Shown: positions 43,651 through 52,000 of the stretch, piece by piece
Numbering within the stretch: position 1 is the stretch's first letter
Layout: every line of letters begins with the position of its first letter
NCBI GenBank assembly: GCA_964593705.1
Contig: CAZQIV010000001.1
Span: forward strand, 186,001 to 250,000
DNA length: 64,000 nucleotides
Reading direction: 5' to 3'
DNA from: SABY01 sp964593705
GTDB taxonomy: Bacteria > Bacteroidota > Bacteroidia > Bacteroidales > 4484-276
Notes under the pieces: model-generated
Seen by the model: only the letters and a program-made list of their open reading frames with translations
Database searches by the model: none
Told to the model about the DNA's origin: nothing
Translations under genes and position numbers: made by a program

Positions 43651-44338
43651 CTTCGGTATATTTTTCTACGATCAATGTGATTTTGTGATTTTTCATTACC
43701 GGCCTAAACCATTCATGCACCCATATTTTATTTTCGCCAAGGTAAGGTTTGTCAAGCCTGATCAATATTTGTTCAATTCCAAAATCGTCTTTCAGTTCCT
43801 GAGGGCTAAAAAATCCCGGTTTAAGTTCTCTCAGTTCTTTTTGCTTTTTAAGCCAGATAAAACGGCCATCGCTTCCATTTTTTCTTAGTCCTACAGCAGC
43901 CAAAGCTCCTATTATGCCATCGTGTGTTCCGGTGAGTCCCTCAAGGTAAATATCGAATTTCGAAACGATCACTTTGGCTTCATCCTGTGTTAACACCTGG
44001 TACTTTGCCCTGTTGCCCCATTGAAGTACGAGCCTTGGTATTTCTAACTCCCTGACAATACAGATACCAACATCAGAACCTTCGGGAGCAATTTCCAATA
44101 AAAAACTCCGGCAAAAGTTTTTCATCTCAATGTATTTTTCGGTTTCAACCAGCAGGCAAGCCGAACTATTTTGGGAGGTGTAGCGAATACCGGGATGGAT
44201 AAAATTCTGATGGCGTGTAATGCCGGACACCATTCCCAATCCGGCTTCCTCAAGTTTCGATGCCATAAGCCTGGCATGAAAACCGGTTCCCCTGGATTCG
44301 GTGGTGTCAGTATCATCTATGCCAACAAGATATTTCAT
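43595..44338 (-). CDS. TiaS-like protein (IDDTD-motif nucleotide-binding domain)
   Basis: The 247-residue protein starts MKYLVGIDDTDTTESRGTGFHAR. This matches the G-I-D-D-T-D-x-x-x-x-x-G-T signature at the N-terminus of archaeal TiaS, the enzyme that attaches agmatine to tRNA-Ile2 cytidine. The later region DVGICIVREL and GTHDGIIGALAAVGLRKNG are also similar to the TiaS catalytic domain. The RNA-binding C-terminal domains of archaeal TiaS are absent, so this bacterial version is shorter and probably has a different substrate. A TAGTTTTG -7 element precedes it. It is the first gene of a unit with the membrane protein and lipoprotein genes. Confidence 0.65.
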   Translation of the reverse strand: MKYLVGIDDTDTTESRGTGFHARLMASKLEEAGLGMVSGITRHQNFIHPGIRYTSQNSSACLLVETEKYIEMKNFCRSFLLEIAPEGSDVGICIVRELEIPRLVLQWGNRAKYQVLTQDEAKVIVSKFDIYLEGLTGTHDGIIGALAAVGLRKNGSDGRFIWLKKQKELRELKPGFFSPQELKDDFGIEQILIRLDKPYLGENKIWVHEWFRPVMKNHKITLIVEKYTEDGKTNWKVASKDYIRSHS

Positions 44339-44351
44339 AATTCATTTTTTG

Positions 44352-44359
44352 CAAAACTA
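44352..44359 (-). promoter_or_regulatory. Putative -7 element TAGTTTTG of the TiaS-like gene
   Basis: TAnnTTTG match on the minus strand, 13 bases before the ATG, giving an almost leaderless transcript. A second match, TATTTTTG, lies near 44404-44411. Confidence 0.4.
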
Positions 44360-44445
44360 ATGCTATTCCTGTATTTGAAAAGCAGCGTCAGAAAATGTGG
44401 GCGCAAAAATAAATTGAAAAGATTTAGGATTGGATTTAAATTATG

Positions 44446-45309
44446 CTAATCGGCAATCTGTTGTGTTCGTTTCCGGTAAACCCTTTTCGAAACCAAGATG
44501 CTGATCTCGTACAGGCCAAGCAAAGGGATGGCTACCAGTACCTGGCTGAATACATCTGCCGGGGTAATAATTGCCGAAACTATAAGAACTACCACAATCA
44601 TTATTTTGCGGCTCTTCCTCATTAAATCAGGGGTGATAATGCCGACCTTGGTTAGGAAGAATACAAAGATGGGTAGCTCGAAGACTACCCCAACAGCGAA
44701 GGTAAGAGAGACAACAGTGCTGATATAAGAAGTTAGGGCGATTTGGTTTTCCACACTTGCGCTTACATTGTATGATCCCAGAAACATTACTGCCAGAGGT
44801 ACGATGAGGAAATAGCTGAAGGATATTCCAACCAGGAAAAGGAATGAACTCCAAAAAACAGCGCCTCGTGTATGCTGTTGTTCGTGTTTGTAAAGTGCGG
44901 GTTTTACAAATTTCCAAATCTCGAAAATAATGTAGGGAATGGCAACGATAATTCCCGCGAAAATGGAAATATACAAATGGATGAGAAATTGCCCGGCCAT
45001 TTTGATGTTGATGAGTTTAAGGTTGAAATTCTCCATACAAAGTGCATCAGGTGAAATGGCAGCCCAATAAGATGCAATCCATTTGCTAAATTCGCAAAGG
45101 GCACGGTTGGTAATAAATTCGGAGGTTTTGGGGGCAAGTATAATCTGGTTGAACAGAAAGTCTTTATTTAAAAAGGCCACGATACCCAGAATCATCACGG
45201 CAGCAATTGAGCGGACAATATGCCAGCGCAATTGTTCCAGATGTTCCCAAAAGGTCATTTCCTTTTCCTGTCTGTCTCCTGTGTTTTCAGGAAGTACTTT
45301 TTCCGACAT
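44446..45309 (-). CDS. tatC: Twin-arginine translocase subunit TatC
   Basis: The 287-residue membrane protein has six helices. The N-terminal signature MTFWEHLEQLRWHIVRSIAAV carries the twin-arginine-signal recognition glutamate (E in WEHLEQLR). IPYIIFEIWKFVKPALYKHEQ matches the conserved cytoplasmic loop, and FGVVFELPIFVFFLTKVGI-like text and IIVSAIITPADVFSQVLVAIPLLGLYEISI match the family end. It forms the receptor of the Tat pathway, which exports folded proteins. No tatA/tatB gene is adjacent. An extended periplasmic loop between helices 1 and 2 (residues about 48-105) is usual for Bacteroidota. Confidence 0.96.
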   Translation of the reverse strand: MSEKVLPENTGDRQEKEMTFWEHLEQLRWHIVRSIAAVMILGIVAFLNKDFLFNQIILAPKTSEFITNRALCEFSKWIASYWAAISPDALCMENFNLKLINIKMAGQFLIHLYISIFAGIIVAIPYIIFEIWKFVKPALYKHEQQHTRGAVFWSSFLFLVGISFSYFLIVPLAVMFLGSYNVSASVENQIALTSYISTVVSLTFAVGVVFELPIFVFFLTKVGIITPDLMRKSRKIMIVVVLIVSAIITPADVFSQVLVAIPLLGLYEISILVSKRVYRKRTQQIAD

Positions 45310-45348
45310 TTGGTTTATTAATTAGAGTCTGTCTTTTTGCAATTTTTC

Positions 45349-45439
45349 CCGCAGATTTTATCTGCGCTAATCAGCGAAACCAGCCTTGCTCGCCTCGCTG
45401 TGGCTCCGGCGAAGCGAGCCGGCAAGGCAGGTCTGCGGG
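45349..45439. repeat. P1 palindrome interrupted by a second palindrome
   Basis: P1 sequence (CCCGCAGATTTTATCTGCGC, CTAATCAGCGAAA) is broken by ACCAGCCTTGCTCGCCTCGC...GCGAAGCGAGCCGGCAAGGCAGGT, after which CTGCGGGA completes P1. The inner piece is itself palindromic and related pieces appear alone at 13676-13692, 19878-19950 and 46496-46519. Confidence 0.75.
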
Positions 45440-45482
45440 AGGATTTTTTTATATTGAAAAATAACGACTTTATGGATACGCG

Positions 45483-46358
45483 CTAATTTATAATTTTGTA
45501 AGTTCTGAATTTCCCAATTTCGATCCCATATTTTTTCTCCAGCCAATTTAAAAACCGGCGGCGGGGCGAAAGCCTTATTCCCTTAGTGGGGTCGAATGAA
45601 AATTTCCAGTTCATGCGGTCGATGCGCTCCTGCATAACTGCCGGATGCGTACCTTCAAAATGCGATAATGAATCAATATTCGAATAATCGAACTCATCGG
45701 CAATTTTAAAATTCTGTTCCATCCACTCATCGTCATGCCACATTTTATTAAAACTTTCCATTTTCTTTTGCATTGCTTCGGGTTTCCTCACCCAGCCGTA
45801 ATGGTAAACCGTGGCATCAATTCTTTTCACCTTCAGTCTTTTCCCGTTTTTCATAAAGCTCATGGCATCGCGGAACGAGGTGATATCCGGATGGTTCCTG
45901 ATTACCCGGATTTGTTTATAAGTCCATTTCCTGGAATCGGCAATGTAATCGAAGGAACCATAAAAGTTTAAATGATCAAAGAGTAAGCCTTCCACGCGTT
46001 GGTTATTTAGATTTTCTTCCATTGCTTTTTTGATGGCCGGATAGTCAGCCTGGTGAAATACTTCGTCTCCCTGGATATAGATGGCCCAGTCGGTATCAGG
46101 CGGAAGTGCGGCTTTGGCTTTGTCGGTTTCGATGGCAAGTACCCTGCCTCCTTCGCGAAGGCTGTCGTCCCAAACGGTTTCGATGATTTTGATTTTTGGT
46201 GAGCCGATATTTTTTACCAATTCCAGTGTATTATCTTCCGAATCGCCCACGGCCACAATCATTGTATCACAAATTGGGAGTACCGAGCGGATGGATTCGA
46301 TAAAAGGATAGTCAAATTTTTCACCATTACGGATTATTGTAAAACCGGATACTTTCAT
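45483..46358 (-). CDS. Glycosyltransferase family 2-like protein
   Basis: The 291-residue protein begins MKVSGFTIIRNGEKFDYPFIESIRSVL, followed by MIVAVGDSEDNTLELV and DWAIYIQGDEVFHQADY. These match a GT-A family 2 domain with the usual acidic metal site replaced by QGDE. The C-terminal half (KWTYKQIRVIRNHPDI, AMSFMKNGKRLKVKRIDATVYHYGWVRKPEAM) is like other Bacteroidota surface-glycan transferases. It is monocistronic between repeats with a TACTTTTG -7 element. Donor and acceptor are unknown. Confidence 0.85.
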   Translation of the reverse strand: MKVSGFTIIRNGEKFDYPFIESIRSVLPICDTMIVAVGDSEDNTLELVKNIGSPKIKIIETVWDDSLREGGRVLAIETDKAKAALPPDTDWAIYIQGDEVFHQADYPAIKKAMEENLNNQRVEGLLFDHLNFYGSFDYIADSRKWTYKQIRVIRNHPDITSFRDAMSFMKNGKRLKVKRIDATVYHYGWVRKPEAMQKKMESFNKMWHDDEWMEQNFKIADEFDYSNIDSLSHFEGTHPAVMQERIDRMNWKFSFDPTKGIRLSPRRRFLNWLEKKYGIEIGKFRTYKIIN

Positions 46359-46378
46359 GCTTAGCTTTTAATGGAGGG

Positions 46379-46386
46379 CAAAAGTA
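46379..46386 (-). promoter_or_regulatory. Putative -7 element TACTTTTG
   Basis: TAnnTTTG match on the minus strand, 20 bases before the glycosyltransferase ATG at 46358. Confidence 0.5.
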
Positions 46387-46449
46387 GTGATATTCTTTTT
46401 TGGGATAGCGGTAAACGAAAACTACTTAGTGCCGGTCTTTTTAGTTTGG

Positions 46450-46540
46450 TTTCCCGCAGATAACGCGAATTTTCGCAGAGAAAAATCAGCGCAAACCAGC
46501 CTTGCCGGCCAGGCAGGTCAGCGAAATCTGCAGGAGATTC
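46450..46540. repeat. P1 relative with nested palindrome
   Basis: TTTCCCGCAGATAACGCGAA starts it, then ACCAGCCTTGCCGGCCAGGC (a palindrome), then CAGCGAAATCTGCAGGAG. The gap 46359-46584 shows nothing else. Confidence 0.7.
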
Positions 46541-46584
46541 CTTGTCCTCGGACAGAAATAGTTGATTTTATAAACACGCACTAC

Positions 46585-46971
46585 TTAATTATGTAGAGTA
46601 TTTACGAATTCCTCAAACAGTAAAATTTTCTGTGCAATGTGTTTATCAAATAACAGGTGTTCAAAATCTTTTGTTTTATGGGACAAATTAACTTGATGGG
46701 ATACATTTATTAGCGCCAATTTTAATTCATTCAGATTATTTATTTCGATTTTTTTTGAAAGGAAAGAATAGTCAGGTTGAGTTTGTCCCAACAAGAATAT
46801 TACATCATAAAAATCTCGTCCCTTTTGTCGTGAAAGCAATGCAGAAATTTTCATGGCGCATAAAACACCATCAGTTGGGACAGGAAATTTAAATAAATAT
46901 CCACATCCTTTAATAAATGGCAACACAGGCGTATAACCGATTTTCTGATCCTGGCTTTCAACTTTTATCAT
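46585..46971 (-). CDS. AbiEii-like toxin, short form lacking the nucleotidyltransferase core
   Basis: The 128-residue product matches the C-terminal helical half of AbiEii-type toxins: CAMKISALLSRQKGRDFYDVIFLLGQ (the K-x-x-A-x-x-x-R-x-K-G-R-D-x-Y-D signature), LIKVESQDQK-like lead-in and a helical tail. Full AbiEii proteins are about 220-300 residues and begin with a nucleotidyltransferase domain (GS-x-D-x-D type). None of it is present here. The start ATG overlaps the AbiEi stop (ATATGA) by 4 bases, the normal arrangement for the full gene, so an in-frame internal deletion is likely. Confidence 0.75.
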   Translation of the reverse strand: MIKVESQDQKIGYTPVLPFIKGCGYLFKFPVPTDGVLCAMKISALLSRQKGRDFYDVIFLLGQTQPDYSFLSKKIEINNLNELKLALINVSHQVNLSHKTKDFEHLLFDKHIAQKILLFEEFVNTLHN

Positions 46972-47588
46972 ATCGCGTAAACTATGGTCATTTTTTTTAA
47001 TCTTTTTTCGAGTTCAATATTTTTAAATTTTGATGCATAAGATTGTAAAATTTCTTTATTGATGGTTTCTTCAATTAAAAATCGATCGAGACGAAGATCG
47101 GTCATGTCATTTTCAGAGCGATAAAATGGGTATAAATAAAGCAAATCCAGGATTGCTTTCTCAGGTTTCGCCAATAAAATTGTTTTGTCGTTTATAAAAG
47201 GAAGATGATCAAAACCAAACATTAATGATGGTTTAATGGATTTATAAGAAAATGTTCCGGCAGGATTTTGAAAAACCATCGTTTTTAAGGATGAAACACT
47301 AATAGTCTGGGTAATGCTTTCGGGAATTAGCCCATAAAACGACAGTGCTGAATGGAGGCTGATGTATGATGGCCTGTAAATCCGGTTTGCAAGAAAAAAA
47401 TTAATATTTGGGTTTGATAAATTTTCAGGAAATGTATAGTACCCATTTCTAAGTTTAATAATTAAACCGGTCTTTACCCACCTGCTAAAATTATTTTTAT
47501 CAAAATTTGTTTGCCAGTTTAAAACCTGATCGGGGGTAAAATACCCCTGAGAAACAAACGATTTTTGAAATTCATGAAACAGCATCAT
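46968..47588 (-). CDS. AbiEi-like antitoxin / transcriptional regulator (type IV TA)
   Basis: The protein has an N-terminal winged-helix domain (FVSQGYFTPDQVLNWQTNFDKNNFSRWVKTGLIIKLRNGYYTFPE). The AbiEi C-terminal domain follows (YISLHSALSFYGLIPESITQTISVSS, AKPEKAILDLLYLYPF). AbiEi binds its promoter and counteracts AbiEii. I choose the ATG at 47588 (MMLFHEF). A TTG start at 47606 would lie inside the TATTTTTG -7 element at 47604-47611. It overlaps the toxin gene by 4 bases. With the toxin's catalytic half missing, it may persist as a regulator alone. Confidence 0.8.
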   Translation of the reverse strand: MMLFHEFQKSFVSQGYFTPDQVLNWQTNFDKNNFSRWVKTGLIIKLRNGYYTFPENLSNPNINFFLANRIYRPSYISLHSALSFYGLIPESITQTISVSSLKTMVFQNPAGTFSYKSIKPSLMFGFDHLPFINDKTILLAKPEKAILDLLYLYPFYRSENDMTDLRLDRFLIEETINKEILQSYASKFKNIELEKRLKKMTIVYAI

Positions 47589-47603
47589 ATTTCTATTATT
47601 CCG

Positions 47604-47611
47604 CAAAAATA
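47604..47611 (-). promoter_or_regulatory. Putative -7 element TATTTTTG of the AbiE pair
   Basis: TAnnTTTG on the minus strand, about 16 bases before the ATG at 47588. It decides the start codon choice of the AbiEi gene. Confidence 0.5.
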
Positions 47612-47766
47612 AATAAAAACAGAAATAGATTCAAGTATATTTTTCTTTGAACCTTTGTGGCAAATTGTGGATAAGTAGCCACGAAGACACGAAGACACCA
47701 AGAAACACTAAGTATTCTTCGAGATGGATTTTGCAACATATAGATTTACGATAATATTGCTGTAAC

Positions 47767-47808
47767 TAAAAAAAAATCTGCTTTCCCTGAATTGATGAAA
47801 AAGCAGAT
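47767..47808 (-). terminator. Terminator of the ROK-family gene
   Basis: Minus strand: ATCTGCTTT, loop of about 15 bases, AAAGCAGAT, then nine T. It lies 26-67 bases after the stop. The rest of 47612-47833 holds CACGAAGACACGAAGACACC repeats only. Confidence 0.8.
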
Positions 47809-47833
47809 GCAAAAATTTTAAAATTTTATTTTT

Positions 47834-48940
47834 TTAATTCTTATCCAGTTTATTGAGTGCAAAGGCATAAGCGCCGATAGATGTGGCTTTTGAAGTACCA
47901 AGCCTTGAAACGCCTACTCCTATTCGCTTTAAAGGATCGTAAGTAATTTTCTTATTGCTGAAAGGAACCTGGATTTCCTGCGTATTTCCGGCAATAAACT
48001 TTCTGAGGTCTTTTTCGTTTTCAAGATTAAATGCGCGAATTTCCAACCTTGATAAAGAGCCACCGCCGGGAGTTTCAAATTTATGGTTCATTTCGTTGAT
48101 CAGTTGTTGCAGGAACAATGGGTGTGCCCCTGATAATCCACCACCAAGCACAATTAGCCCGTCAACCAGGGTTATGGCATTGGCTAAGGCATCGCCGGCA
48201 GCCATGGCAAACTTTTTAAAGGTTTTTCTTGCGGCTTGATGATTACCCTCAACTTTGCCTATGCCGATTTCAAAAATGGATTGAGGAGTAGGAACCATTA
48301 CTTCATCAATTCTGCTTTCGCGGGCATAAGCTTTTATTACGCCACGAATACTTACAGTTTCTTCGACACTATAAAACGGGTGTACCTTGCTGCGTATGCG
48401 ATTAATTTCGCCTTGAGCAGAATTATCACCAGTAAACAATTCGCCTTTTGAAACTATTCCGCCGCCAAACCCGGTACCGAAAGTTCCACCAAACAGGTTT
48501 TGGTATCTTTTGGGGTTTCCGCTTTCCTCAAGCATTTTATTGATTTCCGGAAGTAATCCGCTGATGGCTTCGCCATAAGTAAATAAATCACCATCATTAT
48601 TAATATAAACAGGGATGTTGAATTTTTCCTCAAGCATGGGCCCTAAAGCGATTCCCCCGCGGAAATGTGGCAGGTTTTGCAAATCACCGATTATCCCAAG
48701 CTCGTATTCGGCCGGGCCCGGAAAAGCAAAGCTAATGGCAACAGGATCAGTTGACAATTTTGACTTGACTTCGGTAAAGCCTTGAATAATCCGTTCGAGT
48801 ATTTCGACAAGATTGCTTGCCTGAGCAGGTAAATTTATGGGGTCAATTATTTCATCTCCACCCTGAATAGCTGAAAAAACAAAGTTCGTTCCCCCCGCAT
48901 CCAATGTCATTACTATTCGCTTATCTTCCTTCAAATTCAT
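47834..48940 (-). CDS. ROK-family sugar kinase-like protein
   Basis: The 368-residue protein has the actin-like ATPase fold. RIVMTLDAGGTNFVFSAI is phosphate-1 (DAGGT at residues 14-18), FPGPAEYELGIIGDLQNLPHF leads to the sugar site, INNDGDLFTYGE carries the catalytic Asp, and GGTFGTGFGGGIV is phosphate-2. DGLIVLGGGLSGAHPLFL is the adenosine site. The CxCGxxGCxE zinc motif of many ROK kinases is missing, and an insertion lies at residues about 120-170. It probably phosphorylates a hexose or amino sugar; the substrate is unknown. It has a TATATTTG -7 element and its own terminator. Confidence 0.85.
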   Translation of the reverse strand: MNLKEDKRIVMTLDAGGTNFVFSAIQGGDEIIDPINLPAQASNLVEILERIIQGFTEVKSKLSTDPVAISFAFPGPAEYELGIIGDLQNLPHFRGGIALGPMLEEKFNIPVYINNDGDLFTYGEAISGLLPEINKMLEESGNPKRYQNLFGGTFGTGFGGGIVSKGELFTGDNSAQGEINRIRSKVHPFYSVEETVSIRGVIKAYARESRIDEVMVPTPQSIFEIGIGKVEGNHQAARKTFKKFAMAAGDALANAITLVDGLIVLGGGLSGAHPLFLQQLINEMNHKFETPGGGSLSRLEIRAFNLENEKDLRKFIAGNTQEIQVPFSNKKITYDPLKRIGVGVSRLGTSKATSIGAYAFALNKLDKN

Positions 48941-48969
48941 ATTAATTGCGTTTAATTTCCATGAGCCAA

Positions 48970-48977
48970 CAAATATA
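48970..48977 (-). promoter_or_regulatory. Putative -7 element TATATTTG of the ROK gene
   Basis: TAnnTTTG on the minus strand, 29 bases before the ATG at 48940. Confidence 0.5.
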
Positions 48978-48996
48978 GAAAAGATAATAAGATAAA

Positions 48997-49030
48997 ATAA
49001 AAAAGGGGCTAATTACTAAGCCCCTTTTTT
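48997..49030 (-). terminator. Terminator of the gingipain-like gene
   Basis: AAAAGGGGCT / AGCCCCTTTT arms with a loop around TAGTAATT and T-runs on both sides. It lies 41 bases after the stop on the minus strand. Confidence 0.85.
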
Positions 49031-49070
49031 AATTATGCCTTTATTAAAGCCTATATAAATTCAAAACTCA

Positions 49071-52000
49071 TTATTTTCTGATGATAATCTTTTCGATCGA
49101 ATTTACAGTTTCACCTGTAAGGTTAAGGTAATAAACGCCATTTGCCAAACCTGAAGTTTCGATTTGCTTATTCATCGATCCGTTAACCTGAACACCTTCT
49201 TCTGAATAAACAACTTCTCCAATTGCATTAATGAGTTTGATGTTCACCATTTCGTAGGCTTCTAAGGTGATGGTGAAAACACCACTGTTAGGATTGGGAT
49301 ACACAGTGCGTATGGCCGAATTGTTTTCGTCAATTCCGGTACAATCTTTAACGCTTAGGGTAAATCCATCTGACCATTCGCCTGTTCCGCAGTCGTTCGT
49401 GCCTCTGGTGGTAATGGTAGCATCGCCTAACCATGTTTCACTTACAGTAACTTCACAGTTTATACCATCGGTGGTTAAAACGCCGGCTTCGGAAGGTTCA
49501 ACCATCCATTCACAACCCAGGGCATTGGTAATTTCTGCAACATTTAAAGTAACCGTAACTCCCTGGCAGACTCCATCAGACCCTGAAATAGCTTCAGGTT
49601 TTAGTGGTTTTGGTGCAAGGTTTATGGTAACAGCATCTGAGAAATCGCTTTCGCCGCATGTATTCATTGCTTTTACGTGAACCATTGCCTCACCATTATA
49701 TCCTTTTGTCCATTGCACTTCGGCAGTCATACCATCGAAGCTTATTGTTCCTGCTTCGGCAGGAAGAACTTCCCAAACATATTCATCTGCTCCGGCAGCG
49801 CCGGTGGTTTGGTACATTGTGTTTGTATTATCTTCGCAAAGCTCGGTTTCTCCGGATGGAGTTGCAGGCATTGCAGGCATTGCTGTCATCATCACCATCA
49901 ACGGAGTTGACATTTCGCCATCACCACAATCGTTGATACCTTTAACCATAACTTGTGCTTCACCCGACCAATCTGTATTCCAGGATACTTCAGCATCCAT
50001 TCCTGTGGCTATAATTGTTCCGGCTTCTTCGGGTGAAATTTCCCATGCGTAATCAGTGGCATACATAATTTCACCTGTTGAATAGTTTGTGATTGTTGTG
50101 CCTTCGCATAATTCAACCTCACCAGTTGGAGTAGTTGCCATTGCAGGAGCAGACATAACATTTACTTCCAAGGGAGTTGACATTTCGCCTTCGCCACACT
50201 CATTTATCCCTTTAACCATAATTTGTGCATCTCCCAGCCATCCGATATTCCAGGAAACTTCGGCTTCCATTCCGGTGGCCGTAATTGTGCCTGCTTCGGC
50301 AGGAGTGATTTCCCAGGAATAATCAGTGGCATACATAATTTCACTGGTTGAATAGCTTGTGGTTGTCGTGCCTTCGCATAATTCAACATCACCAGTTGGG
50401 GTAACGCCCATTGCGGGAGCAGTAATAACCATTATTTCCAGTGGCTCTGACATGTCGCCTTCACCACATTCATTTATTCCCTTTACCATAACTTGTGCAA
50501 CGCCGATAAATGTTTCGCTAAATGTAACTTCAGCAACCATCATATCGTAGGAAATTGTACCTGCTTCTTCGGGTTCAATCATCCACACATAGTCATCTAC
50601 ATTTTGAATTTCTTCAATCTCATAAACCATTATGCCGGGATTCATGCAAAGTTCAGTGTTACCAGTTGGAACCGGGCATTGTCCGGGAGCAGGCATAAAT
50701 GTAAGTTCTACATCATCGGTCATAGTGCCGCCATCACCATAAATCGTGATGGTGAGCGTAACCATGCCGTTTGCATAATCATCATCGCCTGGGAAGTAAG
50801 TAGGTTCAAGAATTGCATTATCATCAAAAGTACCGGTTCCTGAGGTTGACCAGGCCAATGATTCATAGTTCATCCCAACTGCACTCAGGGTATAATCATT
50901 ACCTTTACAGGTTTCACCATCGGGGCCGGCATAAACTGTCATGGCATCATTCATAGCTGCCGGGAAAGTGATATAATCAATCCATCCACAGTCATCGCCA
51001 CCGCTCACGGAGTAGTCTTTTTCATAAACCCATTTAAATGTGTGTTCTCCGGCGGTAACAGCATAGGTTTCCATACCCCAGGCTTCTTCACCTTCCCACT
51101 CAGCTTTTTGTGTGCCATCAATGTAAAAGCGGAGGTAATCGTAACTTGATTCTGAGGACACTTTGCGATAGAATGAAATTTCATCGTCATTAATTACTTC
51201 CATTGTTACCATAAGCACCGTTTCCTGCTCATCTCCAATGTTGCCGGATTTTGCAGAATAGGTTCCTTCGTAAACCCCACTTGAAGTAATCGTCCAGTTG
51301 GCAGAGCCCCCAAATTCCCATTCATATTGTCCGAAATCACCAGTTTCGAAATCTTCGATAATTAAACCAACTTTTAGTCCGGTTATTTCTTCTACTTCAT
51401 ACATGCCGCTGGAAGCGGTATAGATAAGGTCAACCACAGTTCCAATAGGTGTGGTCATGTCAACCGTAACATTAAATGTTGCCATGCCGTTTGTTCCGGA
51501 AGCCATATCGCCAAAATCGTAAGTGCTGTTGTTGAGTGTAAGGAATGGGCTCATCGTAATTAAGTTAGCCATTACATCCATTGCGTCACCACTACCAATA
51601 TTTGCAGTTTCGAACATGATATCAGCATTTTCGCCCGGATCAAGGAAACCGTTTCCGTTTCCGGAAGCATCATTTACGGTAATGCCGGTTACCTCAAGCA
51701 TTGGTGCATGAGCGGGAATGCTGAAAAAGCTTTCCCAGGTATCGGTTCCGTTTGTTGCTGACAGTGTAAAGGTTACATTGTGATTATCAGGAATATTGTC
51801 GGCAACTTCAATTTCGAAGGCTCCGTTCAATACTGTGGTTGAATTGGCATTGATGTCGCCAAAGTTAGCAGTGGCGTTAACCAGGGTGATAAATTCATCT
51901 TCGCAGGTGAGTGTTGCAACAATATTAGCGGCAACTTCAACACCAACATTTTCAAGTGTCATATCCAATAAGATATCTTCACCATAATCCATCATACCAT

